From JBPEWY01 sp052032225 (GTDB taxonomy: Bacteria; Bacteroidota; Bacteroidia; Flavobacteriales; Flavobacteriaceae), in NCBI GenBank assembly GCA_052032225.1, contig JBPEWY010000013.1, forward strand, positions 1 through 64,000: DNA of 64,000 nt, written 5' to 3'. The notes under the pieces were generated by a model. The model worked only from the letters and a program-made list of their open reading frames with translations. It did not search any database and had not been told where the DNA came from. Shown one piece after another: positions 19,596-28,957 of this stretch. Within the stretch, counting starts at the first letter, position 1, and the number at the start of each line of letters is the position of its first letter. The position numbers were made by a program, and so were the translations under genes.

Positions 19596-21050
19596 GTGTT
19601 TAAGAATTTATCGTTACGATCCCGCATATTTTTCTCTATGATATTTTTGGTAATTATGGCATCGGTCTTAATTGCCTTAGTTACCATTTATCAATACAAA
19701 GAACAATCCAGAGATTATCATCAAAACAGGTTAGAACGAAAAGAAAATCAGGTTCAGGCCAGCATAAACTATTTGCTTGAACGCCATACAACCTATCCGG
19801 TAGAAACCCAATACTTAGGCTTAATTTTTAATAAAGCCATATATGAAATTGCCGATGTACAGAACGTAAACTTTAATATTTACGACCTGGAAGGTAATTT
19901 AATTATAAGCTCTAGACCAAAATTTGAAAATGATTCTATTTCTAAGCAGTTGCCTAAAGGGGTTTTAGAAGCCTTGGCAAAAAGCCCAAACAAACGTTAT
20001 GTAGAGCATAAAGTTGCAGCCGGAGATAGGTTTCAGGCGTCATATACATACATTACCGATAGGAATTTTAAGCCTATCGGGATTTTAAATCTTCCTTATT
20101 TTGAAGACGACTCGTTTAATACCATGGAGCTTAGAGAATTTTTATTTAGGCTCAGCATGGTGTACTTGCTTATGTTAGGGATTGCAATTGTATTGGCCTA
20201 TTTTATATCAAAATACATAACACGTTCCTTAAAAACAATTTCAGATAAATTAGATAGAACTCGCCTTAGTGAACGCAATGAGAAGATTATTTTAAAAGAG
20301 CCCAGCACAGAAATTGCATCATTAGTTAATGCGTATAACAGTATGGTTGATGAGCTCGAAGAAAGCGCTGTAAAACTTGCCAGAAGCGAAAGAGAACAAG
20401 CCTGGAGAGAAATGGCAAAACAAGTAGCTCACGAAATTAAAAACCCACTAACTCCTATGCGATTAAGCGTTCAGAATTTTGAACGTAAATTTGATCCTAA
20501 AGACCCCGATGTAAAAAATAAAGTAGCAGAGTTTTCTAAAACGCTTATTCAACAAATAGATACCATGAGTAGTATAGCATCGGCTTTTTCAAACTTTGCA
20601 AATATGCCGGCGCAACAAACAGAGACGCTTAACGTAGTTAAAATTGTAAAGCTGGCGTTAGAAATTTTCAATGAAGATTTTATTCGATTTATTGCAGACG
20701 AAGATGAAATCATTGCTAAACTAGATCGTACACAACTTATCAGAATTATAAATAACTTGGTTAAAAATGCCATACAGGCAATTCCTGAAGATAGAGATCC
20801 CAGAATACTGGTGTCTGTAACATCTAACAAAAACACCGTGAAAATTCAAGTCGCAGATAACGGTTTAGGTATTTTAGATGAACACAAAGACAAAGTATTT
20901 GAGCCAAAATTTACAACTAAAAGTAGCGGTATGGGACTAGGATTAGGAATGGTAAAAAATATTGTGGAAACCTACAACGGAAGTATTACCTTTACATCGC
21001 AACCGGGAAAAGGCACGGTGTTTACTGTAACATTCCCAAAAGAAGTATAA
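19596..21050 (+). CDS. sensor histidine kinase, NtrY-like
   Basis: 484 residues, GTG start (no in-frame ATG nearby). Membrane helix at ~10-32, periplasmic sensor of ~150 residues, second helix at ~186-206, HAMP at ~207-260, then the H-box VAHEIKNPLTPMRL with phospho-acceptor H279. The ATPase domain follows: N-box NNLVKNA at 386-392, DNGLG at 421-425 and GMGLGLG near 445. The NPLTP motif is typical of NtrY-type kinases. No response regulator is adjacent, so it is an orphan; the next gene is an enoyl-CoA hydratase. Confidence 0.92.
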   Translation: MFKNLSLRSRIFFSMIFLVIMASVLIALVTIYQYKEQSRDYHQNRLERKENQVQASINYLLERHTTYPVETQYLGLIFNKAIYEIADVQNVNFNIYDLEGNLIISSRPKFENDSISKQLPKGVLEALAKSPNKRYVEHKVAAGDRFQASYTYITDRNFKPIGILNLPYFEDDSFNTMELREFLFRLSMVYLLMLGIAIVLAYFISKYITRSLKTISDKLDRTRLSERNEKIILKEPSTEIASLVNAYNSMVDELEESAVKLARSEREQAWREMAKQVAHEIKNPLTPMRLSVQNFERKFDPKDPDVKNKVAEFSKTLIQQIDTMSSIASAFSNFANMPAQQTETLNVVKIVKLALEIFNEDFIRFIADEDEIIAKLDRTQLIRIINNLVKNAIQAIPEDRDPRILVSVTSNKNTVKIQVADNGLGILDEHKDKVFEPKFTTKSSGMGLGLGMVKNIVETYNGSITFTSQPGKGTVFTVTFPKEV

Positions 21051-21066
21051 TTTAATACTACTAACA

Positions 21067-21846
21067 ATGAGCTTTAATAATATTCTAATAACTACAGACA
21101 ACCAAATTGCTGTTGTAACTATTAACAGGCCCAAAAAACTAAACGCTTTAAACAGAGAAACTATACAAGAGCTTCATCAAGCGTTTTCAGATTTAGATAA
21201 CAATAATGATGTTAAATGCATTATTGTTACAGGAAGCGGAGAGAAAGCTTTTGTTGCCGGAGCAGACATCTCTGAATTTGCTCATTTTTCTATCACAGAA
21301 GGAGAACAACTAGCTAAAAACGGACAAGAATTATTGTTTGATTTTGTTGAAAATCTATCAACTCCTGTAATTGCAGCTGTAAACGGTTTTGCGCTTGGAG
21401 GCGGATTAGAGCTGGCCATGTCATGCCATTTTAGAGTAGCAAGTAATAATGCAAAAATGGGTCTTCCGGAAGTTTCTTTAGGAGTAATTCCGGGGTATGG
21501 CGGAACCCAAAGATTACCACAGCTTATAGGAAAAGGTAGAGCGATGGAGCTTATAATGACTGCCCAAATGATAGATGCAGAGAAAGCATTAAACTATGGG
21601 CTGGTAAACCATGTTGTACCGCAAGAAGAACTGTTAGATTTTTGTAAAAACATTGCTCAAAAAGTGGTTAGTAATTCGCCGGTAGCTATAAGTTACGCCA
21701 TTAAAGCCGTAAATGCCGGATTTAACAGAGAAGGCTATACTGCAGAAATTAAAGCCTTTGGCGAATGTTTTGGTACAGCCGATTTTAAAGAAGGTACTAC
21801 AGCCTTTTTAGAAAAACGCAAGGCTAATTTTCCTGGTAAACAATAA
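21067..21846 (+). CDS. enoyl-CoA hydratase/crotonase
   Basis: 259 residues, crotonase fold. The oxyanion-hole segment AFVAGADISEF and the two catalytic glutamates E115 (GGGLE) and E135 (LPEVSLGV), 20 residues apart as in classical hydratases, are intact. GYGGTQRLPQLIGKGRAMEL is also typical. It hydrates trans-2-enoyl-CoA in beta-oxidation or related routes. It starts 16 bp after the kinase stop, so both may be on one transcript. Confidence 0.94.
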   Translation: MSFNNILITTDNQIAVVTINRPKKLNALNRETIQELHQAFSDLDNNNDVKCIIVTGSGEKAFVAGADISEFAHFSITEGEQLAKNGQELLFDFVENLSTPVIAAVNGFALGGGLELAMSCHFRVASNNAKMGLPEVSLGVIPGYGGTQRLPQLIGKGRAMELIMTAQMIDAEKALNYGLVNHVVPQEELLDFCKNIAQKVVSNSPVAISYAIKAVNAGFNREGYTAEIKAFGECFGTADFKEGTTAFLEKRKANFPGKQ

Positions 21847-21874
21847 ACTATTTACATAATATTTACGTTTACAT

Positions 21875-21904
21875 TAAGGGTTAGGCAATGTTGTCTAACT
21901 CTTA
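21875..21904. other. 12-bp imperfect stem-loop between the hydratase gene and a secreted-protein gene
   Basis: TAAGGGTTAGGC (21875-21886) pairs with GTCTAACTCTTA (21893-21904), with two G-T pairs and loop AATGTT. There is no T tract, so it may be a leader structure, a weak terminator or an operator. Confidence 0.5.
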
Positions 21905-21926
21905 GTGCTTAATACCCTACCGTGTT

Positions 21927-23477
21927 ATGAAAAAACTTAGCCTTATTTTGCTTTTGTACCTATTTAGTAGTCAAATTACAGCTCAGAAATTGCAAATATC
22001 TTACACTAAAAGCGAGGTGTACAAAGACCGCTATAAGTACTCTACAATTGTAAATAGTTATGAAACTAAAGAGGGAGATATTGTAATTGTAAGAGCCATA
22101 TACGGAGGGATTATTTTAAGGCCTAAAGGATATTTTATTGAGCGATACGACAACAATTTAAATTTAATTAACGAATACAAATATGAGCCCAATAAAACAC
22201 AAGTATTAGGAACTCAATTTAGTAATAATAGATTGCATTTTATAGAGTTTTTTTACGATAAAAAAATGCTCTCTTATACGTACCTGGCTAACAGTACAAG
22301 TTTAGATTCTATTAGTTTTATTCCCAGAAAATTAGTTTCTGTTAGGGCCAATAAAGAAGAAAAGATTAATGTGTTAGATGTTAAGAGTGATGAGTTTAAC
22401 ACAAACTTTCAAACGCAACTACTAATACATCCAAAAACACAACAAGTGGTGATTTGGGTTAACAATAAACAAAAAGAGTATGCAATGCAGAAAGCTTTTT
22501 GTTTTGATAGCAATCTTAACCTAAAATTTGAAGCAGATTTACAAGGAAAACTAAGCAACAAGAATTTAGTATTCGAAAATTTTACATGGCATCCAAACAA
22601 TAAAGAAGTTTACTTGCTGGCTAAGGCACATTTTATTAGAAAAAAACGTTCTGAAGGAACATTAGGTCGTTACCAATACGAGCTTTATAAAGTTGCCGAT
22701 AATCAATTATTACAGCAAAACTTTGGCTTTCCTGATTTTCAGTTAGCATCGCTTAAAACTACATTTACAAATAACAAATTGGTTGCCTTGGGCTTTTATT
22801 CTAAAAGAGGAGGTAACAGGTATAACGGGGTTTCTTATTTTCAAATAAATCCTTCAAATCTTTCCTTAATAAGCCAAAAAAACATTCCGTTTACAGAGCA
22901 GTTTATGATAGATAAATATGGGGTTGCAAAAAACAAAGAAATAGATAATTTGCTGTTTAGAAACTTGCTGGAAACCCCCAACGGCGACTTAATAATTACA
23001 GCCGAAGAGTATTATTACACCAAAAACTATCAAACAAACTCAAGTGGTTCTGGTATGTGGGTGTACAGGCATCATTACAATGATATTATTTGTGTTAAAG
23101 TGTCTGGTAATGGCAATTTAAAGTGGGCCAGAAATATTAACAAAAAAGAAGTTACAACCGGAGACGAAGCTTACGTATCTTACACAACAATGCTTGCTAA
23201 CCAAGATGTTTTGTTTTTTATTAATTCTGGAGAGCAACCTCAAAAACTATCTAATAACAGATTACTGTTTAGAGAAAGTTATACCAGAACTCCAGATGTA
23301 TTTGCTGTTAAACTTAATGAACAAGGAGATTTAACCTATAAAAAAGTACTGGAAGAAGACGATGCTGCAGCACCGTTAATGGTTTCTAGAGCACTTATAA
23401 GCAAGCAAGAAAAAGCAGTATATTTTTTAGCAAGACGCGGAAGCAGGAAACAGCTTTTTAAGATTACCTTGCCTTAG
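21927..23477 (+). CDS. secreted protein of unknown function
   Basis: 516 residues with a signal peptide ending at SSQITAQ (residue 20). No catalytic motif recognised. Repeated short strands and phrases such as GDIVIVRAIYGG, GDLIITAEEYYY and NGNLKWARNINK suggest a beta-propeller-like or other all-beta fold, as in many flavobacterial exported proteins. No lipobox and no C-terminal sorting domain are evident. Flanked by the hydratase and a radical SAM gene, with no clear functional link. Confidence 0.75.
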   Translation: MKKLSLILLLYLFSSQITAQKLQISYTKSEVYKDRYKYSTIVNSYETKEGDIVIVRAIYGGIILRPKGYFIERYDNNLNLINEYKYEPNKTQVLGTQFSNNRLHFIEFFYDKKMLSYTYLANSTSLDSISFIPRKLVSVRANKEEKINVLDVKSDEFNTNFQTQLLIHPKTQQVVIWVNNKQKEYAMQKAFCFDSNLNLKFEADLQGKLSNKNLVFENFTWHPNNKEVYLLAKAHFIRKKRSEGTLGRYQYELYKVADNQLLQQNFGFPDFQLASLKTTFTNNKLVALGFYSKRGGNRYNGVSYFQINPSNLSLISQKNIPFTEQFMIDKYGVAKNKEIDNLLFRNLLETPNGDLIITAEEYYYTKNYQTNSSGSGMWVYRHHYNDIICVKVSGNGNLKWARNINKKEVTTGDEAYVSYTTMLANQDVLFFINSGEQPQKLSNNRLLFRESYTRTPDVFAVKLNEQGDLTYKKVLEEDDAAAPLMVSRALISKQEKAVYFLARRGSRKQLFKITLP

Positions 23478-23519
23478 CTTTTTAACATTTTGCCACTAAA
23501 ATACGCCTATATATTTTAG

Positions 23520-23527
23520 TAACTTTG
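23520..23527 (+). promoter_or_regulatory. Bacteroidota -7 element for the radical SAM gene
   Basis: TAACTTTG, an exact TAnnTTTG match, 19 nt above the GTG start. The nearest TTTG upstream (23489-23492) is 27 nt away, longer than usual for a -33 element. Confidence 0.5.
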
Positions 23528-23546
23528 ATACTAAGTAATTGGCAAA

Positions 23547-24620
23547 GTGGCAGATAAAAACTACATAAAAGGAAGAGGTGCACAGCGTAATGTGCCTAAC
23601 AGATTTTCTGAAAACTCTCACGAATTAAGAGCTGATTTTTTAGAATATTGCCACAAAGAAGGAGAACAATCACAAAGTAATAAAACACAATACATACCTG
23701 TTTTCCCTAAAACTATTGTTAACAAAGTAGATAGCCCGGATGTTGGAATGATGTACTCCATGAATCCTTACCAAGGTTGCGAACATGGGTGTGTATATTG
23801 TTATGCTCGCAATGCGCATGAGTTTTGGGGTTACAGTGCAGGATTGGATTTTGAGCGTAAAATTTTAATCAAAAAAAATGCTCCATACTTATTAGAACAA
23901 AAACTAAAAAGCAAAAAATGGAAAGCGCACCCTATTGTGCTTTCCGGAAATACAGATTGCTACCAACCTGCCGAGCAGAAATTTAAACTTACAAGAGCGT
24001 GTTTAGAGGTGTTTTTAAAATACAAACATCCGGTAGCCATAATCACCAAAAACGCATATATTTTAAGAGACTTAGATGTTTTAAAAGAATTAAATAAAGA
24101 TTGTTTAATTGCCGTAAATATTTCGGTTACTTCGTTGTCTGAAGAAACCCGCAGAATTTTAGAGCCCAGAACAGCCAGTATTAAAAAACGGTTAGAAACC
24201 ATTAAAAAATTATCAGAAAACGGTATTCCGGTTAATGCAATGTTGGCCCCAATAATACCGGCCATTAACAGTCATGAAATTTTGCCTATGGCAAAAGCTG
24301 TTGCAGATAATGGAGCATTATCTTTTGGGTTTACAGTAGTTAGATTAAATGGAGCTATAGGAGATATTTTTACAGATTGGATTAAAAAAACACTTCCGAA
24401 TAGAGCTCAAAAAGTGCTACATCAAATTCAAGAGTGTCATGGAGGCACATTAAATGATAGTAGATTTGGGCTCAGAAACAGAGGCGAAGGTAAAATAGCC
24501 GAGCAAATACATGCTATGGTTAAGTTGGCTAAGCAAAAGTATTTTAAGAATAAGAAAATGCCACTACTAAACACAGCTTTACATGAGCAATACAAAGACG
24601 GGCAGTTAAAACTATTCTAA
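23547..24620 (+). CDS. PA0069-family radical SAM protein
   Basis: 357 residues with a GTG start. The iron-sulfur motif is C78-x3-C82-x2-C85 in GCEHGCVYCYARNAHEF, the spore-photoproduct-lyase-like arrangement shared by the PA0069 family. Function unknown; family members are often called 'radical SAM/Rv2578c'. The conserved end of the barrel, SRFGLRNRGEGK, is present. Its last 9 nt overlap the convergent GNAT gene. Confidence 0.92.
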   Translation: MADKNYIKGRGAQRNVPNRFSENSHELRADFLEYCHKEGEQSQSNKTQYIPVFPKTIVNKVDSPDVGMMYSMNPYQGCEHGCVYCYARNAHEFWGYSAGLDFERKILIKKNAPYLLEQKLKSKKWKAHPIVLSGNTDCYQPAEQKFKLTRACLEVFLKYKHPVAIITKNAYILRDLDVLKELNKDCLIAVNISVTSLSEETRRILEPRTASIKKRLETIKKLSENGIPVNAMLAPIIPAINSHEILPMAKAVADNGALSFGFTVVRLNGAIGDIFTDWIKKTLPNRAQKVLHQIQECHGGTLNDSRFGLRNRGEGKIAEQIHAMVKLAKQKYFKNKKMPLLNTALHEQYKDGQLKLF

Positions 24621-25070
24621 AACTTTCTCAAAAACAACTTTTGTTTGTCCGCTATCGTTAGTATAAACTTTTATAATATTAAAACCGTTTTTTAGGTTTA
24701 AAATCATCATGGGTTTAAAACGGTTCATAGATTTAGTTTGAATACTTTTAAACCCTTGCTTTCTTACCCATTGCTCTTGTGTTAAAGCTAAAGTTTTACC
24801 AATGCCTTTTTCTCTAAAACTTTCATCTACACCACCTATCCAGCTATAAAAAACAAGTTTGTTTTTGGGATATCCAATTTTAAATCCAACTAACTTATTA
24901 TTATAATAAGCAAGAACACTAAAAAGTTTGGGATTTTCTTGTATTCTTTTGTAAAAGAAGGACACATCGGCATCATTAAAAATAGCAGTGTACAACAAAA
25001 CTATTTCAGAGAGTAGTTGTGCGTTGGGAACTCCTTTTATGGTCTTGTATGTAATGTTATCGTTCTCCAT
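24612..25070 (-). CDS. GNAT-family N-acetyltransferase
   Basis: About 152 residues. The acetyl-CoA-binding motif A is EKGIGKTLALTQEQW, and LVGFKIGYP and FYSWIGGVDESFR form the preceding strands. Substrate unknown. Three in-frame starts exist: a TTG at 25094 and ATGs at 25082 and 25070. The last gives the shortest overlap with the upstream HD gene (14 nt) and is preferred, with moderate certainty. Last gene of the plsC-HD-GNAT run. Confidence 0.85.
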   Translation of the reverse strand: MENDNITYKTIKGVPNAQLLSEIVLLYTAIFNDADVSFFYKRIQENPKLFSVLAYYNNKLVGFKIGYPKNKLVFYSWIGGVDESFREKGIGKTLALTQEQWVRKQGFKSIQTKSMNRFKPMMILNLKNGFNIIKVYTNDSGQTKVVFEKVLE

Positions 25071-25710
25071 TCCATTCAGCATAAAACTGCTCAAGAAAAT
25101 GCTCCATGAAAGCGTGGCGTTGTAGCGCGAGTTTCTGACCGGTTTTAGTGTTCATTCTATCTTTTAGCAGCAGCAACTTTTCATAAAAATGATTAATGGT
25201 GGGCGATGAAGATTTTTTATACTCTTCTTTACTCATATTTAATTTAGGCGCTATTGCAGGATCGTATAGCTTACGATTTTTAAAACCTCCGTAATTAAAA
25301 GCGCGAGCAATACCGATTGCTCCTATGGCATCAAGCCTGTCTGCATCTTGCACAACATCAAGCTCTTTCGATGCAAAAGTACGGGATGTATTACCGCCTT
25401 TAAATGATACGTTTTCTATGATTGCTACAACATGGTCTGTAATAGCATTTGCAACACCTAAAGAATGTAAAAAGGCACGTGCTTTTTTAGGACCAACTGT
25501 TTCATCACCATCATGAAATTTACTATCGGCAATATCGTGTAATAAGGCTCCTAACCCAACAATTAACGGATCTGCTTGCTCATCTTTTGCAATTAACATG
25601 GCATTTTTAAAAACACGTTCTATATGAAACCAATCGTGTCCGCCTTCTGCATTTTCCAGTGTTTTTTTTACAAAAGCAATAGTTTTTTCAATTATTTCAG
25701 AATTGGTCAT
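25057..25710 (-). CDS. HD-domain phosphohydrolase
   Basis: 217 residues. HD-superfamily metal residues are visible as HDWFHIERV, LLHDIADSKFHD and DADRLDAIGAIG, the pattern of YedJ-like predicted phosphohydrolases. Substrate unknown, probably a nucleotide. It overlaps plsC by 4 nt (ATGA) and the GNAT gene at its other end. Confidence 0.9.
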   Translation of the reverse strand: MTNSEIIEKTIAFVKKTLENAEGGHDWFHIERVFKNAMLIAKDEQADPLIVGLGALLHDIADSKFHDGDETVGPKKARAFLHSLGVANAITDHVVAIIENVSFKGGNTSRTFASKELDVVQDADRLDAIGAIGIARAFNYGGFKNRKLYDPAIAPKLNMSKEEYKKSSSPTINHFYEKLLLLKDRMNTKTGQKLALQRHAFMEHFLEQFYAEWNGER

Positions 25711-26444
25711 ACTTGCACAGCTTGGGTTATTGTTTTTTCAACAGTTTTTATAAGTTCTATTGGATTGTTGTACTGGGCAACCGCTAATGGTTTATGAACA
25801 GTAAAAGTAATTAGGTTTCCAATTCCCATAGGGAATTTACCATATTGTAACGTTTTCCAAGAATTATTTATAGTAATAGGCACCACTAAAGCATTGGGCA
25901 TTTTCTCAAACAATGTTTTTAAACCACCCACCTGAAAGGGTTTTGGCTTACCGGTGCGGCTTCTTGTTCCTTCAGGAAATATTACTACCGATCGGCAATG
26001 CTTTTCGGCATAATCTGCTAAATTTTTAATAGCGGTAATGGCTTGTTCAGGATTTTTTCTATCGATTAAAGCAGAGCCTCCATGGCGTAAATTAAACGAT
26101 ACACTCGGAATGCCTTTACCGAGTTCTTTTTTGCTTATAAACTTAGGATGATGCTTTCTCATGTACCATATTATAGGAGGGATATCGTACATGCTTTGGT
26201 GGTTGGCAACAATAATCAGAGGCTTATTGGTTGGTAGCTTGTGCTTATTTAAAAATACAACTCTTGTACCTAATAAAAGCAAGCATTGGGTTAAAAAAAA
26301 GTTTAATATATCTACACTTTTTTTATGAGCCTGATACCCAAAAAGTTTTAAGCATAACCATTGTATCGGATGAAAAAGAACCAACAACAAGCCAAAAACT
26401 AAATAGTATAAAGTGGTTAGTAAATAGGCGATAGCTTTTTTCAT
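25707..26444 (-). CDS. plsC: 1-acyl-sn-glycerol-3-phosphate acyltransferase
   Basis: 245 residues with an N-terminal membrane helix (residues ~5-28). The acyltransferase motif NHQSMYD (H-x4-D) and the substrate motif PEGTRSRTG are intact. It acylates lysophosphatidic acid to phosphatidic acid in membrane lipid synthesis. Starts just below the terminator that closes the bacilliredoxin gene, so it heads its own unit. Confidence 0.93.
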   Translation of the reverse strand: MKKAIAYLLTTLYYLVFGLLLVLFHPIQWLCLKLFGYQAHKKSVDILNFFLTQCLLLLGTRVVFLNKHKLPTNKPLIIVANHQSMYDIPPIIWYMRKHHPKFISKKELGKGIPSVSFNLRHGGSALIDRKNPEQAITAIKNLADYAEKHCRSVVIFPEGTRSRTGKPKPFQVGGLKTLFEKMPNALVVPITINNSWKTLQYGKFPMGIGNLITFTVHKPLAVAQYNNPIELIKTVEKTITQAVQV

Positions 26445-26451
26445 TTTTTTA

Positions 26452-26487
26452 AAAAAGAAACCTCTGAAATGGCAGCTCCAGAGGTTT
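26452..26487 (-). terminator. intrinsic terminator after the bacilliredoxin gene
   Basis: Perfect 9-bp stem AAACCTCTG (26458-26466) with CAGAGGTTT (26479-26487). On the minus strand it is followed by C then six T. Confidence 0.88.
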
Positions 26488-26513
26488 ACATATAAAGACA
26501 GGTAAAATTTAGT

Positions 26514-26924
26514 TTAACAGTGTTCGTTATATGCCTCCATTAAATTTTCGGCAATTAGTTCTGCAGGACGCCCTTCTATATGATGACGCTCTAGCATATG
26601 TACCAACTCACCATCTTTAAACAAAGCAATACTTGGCGATGATGGCGGAAACGGAACCATGTAGCTTCTGGCTCTTTCGGTAGCTTCTTTATCTACTCCT
26701 GCAAAAACGGTTACTAAATAATCTGGTTTTTTATTGTTTTGTAAACTCATACGAGCGCCCGGACGAGCGTTGGCAGCAGCACATCCACAAACAGAGTTAA
26801 CCATAACTAAAGTAGTTCCTTTTTGGGCTAATGCTTGGTCTACTTCTTCGGGAGTGTGCAACTCTTTAAAACCAACAGCAGTTAGGTCTTCTCGCATTGG
26901 TTTTACTAATTCGGCTGGATACAT
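26514..26924 (-). CDS. bacilliredoxin, BrxA/BrxB (DUF1094/YphP) family
   Basis: 136 residues, thioredoxin-like fold. The family's CGC motif is in VNSVCGCAAANARPG, where E-coli-type thioredoxins have CxxC. Bacilliredoxins remove bacillithiol from modified proteins in Firmicutes and occur widely in Bacteroidota, some of which make bacillithiol. Monocistronic: own promoter element at 26948 and own terminator. Confidence 0.93.
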   Translation of the reverse strand: MYPAELVKPMREDLTAVGFKELHTPEEVDQALAQKGTTLVMVNSVCGCAAANARPGARMSLQNNKKPDYLVTVFAGVDKEATERARSYMVPFPPSSPSIALFKDGELVHMLERHHIEGRPAELIAENLMEAYNEHC

Positions 26925-26947
26925 AATTCATTTTTTTATAAGTAGTG

Positions 26948-26955
26948 CAAAGATA
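26948..26955 (-). promoter_or_regulatory. Bacteroidota -7 element for the bacilliredoxin gene
   Basis: TATCTTTG on the minus strand, 23 nt above the ATG. Confidence 0.6.
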
Positions 26956-27061
26956 CAAAATTGAGGGCATATTTAAGGCTATTTGCAACTGTAATAAAAA
27001 GGATAAAACATAAAGCCTTTGTACAGATGCTTTAGGTATTAATTTAACCAAGGCAAAACAG

Positions 27062-27069
27062 TATATTTG
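27062..27069 (+). promoter_or_regulatory. Bacteroidota -7 element for the TerB-DnaJ gene
   Basis: TATATTTG, 16 nt above the ATG at 27086. Confidence 0.55.
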
Positions 27070-27085
27070 CGCTAAAATTTATAGC

Positions 27086-27808
27086 ATGATTAGGTGGTTT
27101 TTGGCCTTAATTGGTTATTTGTTGTTTAGATTTCCCGGAGCTATTATAGGTTTTTTTGTTGGAAGTTTTTTTGACGATAATAAAAGCAGTTACACATCGG
27201 TTTTTGGCACACAAAGGCAAACGGTTTCTCAATCAGAATTCGAGCTTAATTTACTCTCTTTATGCTCTATTGTAATTAAAGCCGATGGTAAAGCAACTCA
27301 AACAGAGTTAGATTTTGTACGTCAGTATTTTGTAGCTTCATACGGTAAAGAGCGTGCAAATCATGTGTTTAGAATTTTTAATGAAGTAGTAAAAAAACAA
27401 GGAGTTTCTGCCACAGAAATTTGCGCCTTTTTTAGACAAAGAACTCGTTATGAAGTACGGTTGCAATTATTACACTTTTTATTTGGCATAGCACAAGCAG
27501 ATGGTAAAGTAACACAAGCAGAAACCGATAAAATTCAGGAATTAGCAGGTTACTTGCGCATAGGGCATCATGATTTTGAAAGTATAAAAGCCATGTTTGT
27601 TAAAGCAGCAGACAATGCGTATAAAATTCTTGAAGTAAGCCCCGATGCTACAAATGCAGAGATTAAAAAAGCATACAGAACCATGGTTAAAAAATACCAT
27701 CCGGATAAAGTTCAAAGTCAAGATGAAGCCATAAAAAAAGGAGCCGAAGAGAAATTTAAAGAAGTTCAAAAAGCCTACGAAGAAATACAGCGAGAACGAG
27801 GTTTTTAA
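27086..27808 (+). CDS. TerB-like/DnaJ-domain membrane co-chaperone (DjlA-like)
   Basis: 240 residues: one N-terminal membrane helix (~3-27), a TerB-like tellurite-resistance helical domain (~50-165, with [20 protein letters not shown] and [20 protein letters not shown]), and a C-terminal J domain (~174-238) with the HPDK motif in MVKKYHPDK. The order matches DjlA, an inner-membrane-anchored Hsp70 co-chaperone facing the cytoplasm. Confidence 0.92.
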   Translation: MIRWFLALIGYLLFRFPGAIIGFFVGSFFDDNKSSYTSVFGTQRQTVSQSEFELNLLSLCSIVIKADGKATQTELDFVRQYFVASYGKERANHVFRIFNEVVKKQGVSATEICAFFRQRTRYEVRLQLLHFLFGIAQADGKVTQAETDKIQELAGYLRIGHHDFESIKAMFVKAADNAYKILEVSPDATNAEIKKAYRTMVKKYHPDKVQSQDEAIKKGAEEKFKEVQKAYEEIQRERGF

Positions 27809-27824
27809 TTTCTTAAATATATTG

Positions 27825-27832
27825 TAAGTTTG
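27825..27832 (+). promoter_or_regulatory. Bacteroidota -7 element for the HupE-like gene
   Basis: TAAGTTTG, an exact TAnnTTTG match, 28 nt above the ATG at 27861. Confidence 0.5.
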
Positions 27833-27860
27833 AAACTCCTCAAACTAAAAAAAATTAAAC

Positions 27861-28442
27861 ATGTCTCAATTTTGGCTTTATTTTAAGTTAGGACTCAACC
27901 ACGTACTAGATCTTAATGCCTACGATCACATTCTATTTTTATTAGCACTAACTGTACCTTATGCATTTAAAGATTGGAAGAGGGTACTTATACTAGTGTC
28001 TATATTTACGCTTGGGCATACGCTTTCTTTGTTTTTATCGGTATATAAAATTGTAACTATTAATGCTACTTTAATAGAGTTTTTAATACCGGTTACCATT
28101 TTTGCAACAGCCTTGTATAATATTATAACAGCCCGTAAAAAAAATAATGAAACTTTGGCTATGGCCTTTGTGTTTACGTTGTTTTTTGGGTTAATTCATG
28201 GTTTTGGCTTTTCTAACTACTTTAAACAAATTATTGCCGGCGAAGAAAGCAAAGCATTACCGTTAATTGAGTTTGCGTTAGGTATAGAAGTAGCACAAAT
28301 AGTAATTGTACTGTTTACGCTATTGATAGGGTTTATTTTTCAGAATATATTTAGAGTTACCAGAAGAGATTGGATTTTAATTGTCTCTGCTATTATAATT
28401 GGTATTGTTATACCAATGCTTCAAAATACCTATCCGTATTAG
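27861..28442 (+). CDS. HupE/UreJ-family membrane protein
   Basis: 193 residues with about five or six membrane helices. Histidine-bearing segments LGLNHVLDLNAYDHILFLLAL, FTLGHTLSLFLS and GLIHGFGFSNYF are typical of the HupE/UreJ-2 family. Some members are nickel or cobalt transporters, but substrate is unknown here and no hydrogenase or urease genes are nearby. The dCMP deaminase gene follows. Confidence 0.85.
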   Translation: MSQFWLYFKLGLNHVLDLNAYDHILFLLALTVPYAFKDWKRVLILVSIFTLGHTLSLFLSVYKIVTINATLIEFLIPVTIFATALYNIITARKKNNETLAMAFVFTLFFGLIHGFGFSNYFKQIIAGEESKALPLIEFALGIEVAQIVIVLFTLLIGFIFQNIFRVTRRDWILIVSAIIIGIVIPMLQNTYPY

Positions 28443-28508
28443 TTTTAGCTTAAAATTAACGTGAAAAGGGTTGCTACACAAACACAAACCCGTTATATTC
28501 GTTATCAG

Positions 28509-28940
28509 ATGTCGCAAAAAAAACAAGAACGTTACGATAAGGCCTATTTACGCATGGCCTCAGAGTGGGGAAAACTATCGTACTGTAAAAGAAAACAGGT
28601 TGGAGCCATAATTGTAAAAGATCGCATGATTATATCAGACGGTTACAATGGTACGCCAACAGGTTTTGAAAACATTTGTGAAGACGAAGAAGGGTATACC
28701 AAATGGTATGTGCTTCATGCAGAGGCAAACGCAATTTTAAAAGTGGCAGCCTCTACCCAATCTTGCGAAGGCGCAACGCTTTACATAACGTTATCGCCAT
28801 GCAAAGAGTGTAGCAAATTAGTACATCAGGCCGGAATAAAACGTGTGGTGTATCAAAATGCTTATAAAGACGACTCCGGATTACAATTTCTTAAAAAAGC
28901 CGGCGTTCAATTAACACATATCCCTAACTTAGACGATTAG
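28509..28940 (+). CDS. dCMP/deoxycytidylate deaminase
   Basis: 143 residues with the start chosen here. Zinc-deaminase motifs: HAEANAIL (zinc His and catalytic Glu) and SPCKECSK (zinc cysteines), plus the nucleotide-binding SDGYNGTPTGF. It converts dCMP to dUMP for dTMP synthesis. The frame opens at a GTG at 28461, but the ATG at 28509 (MSQKKQERYDKAYLRMA) fits the family N-terminus better. It lies 17 bp before the S41 protease gene and is probably co-transcribed with it. Confidence 0.93.
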   Translation: MSQKKQERYDKAYLRMASEWGKLSYCKRKQVGAIIVKDRMIISDGYNGTPTGFENICEDEEGYTKWYVLHAEANAILKVAASTQSCEGATLYITLSPCKECSKLVHQAGIKRVVYQNAYKDDSGLQFLKKAGVQLTHIPNLDD

Positions 28941-28957
28941 GGTTAGTTTTACATTAT

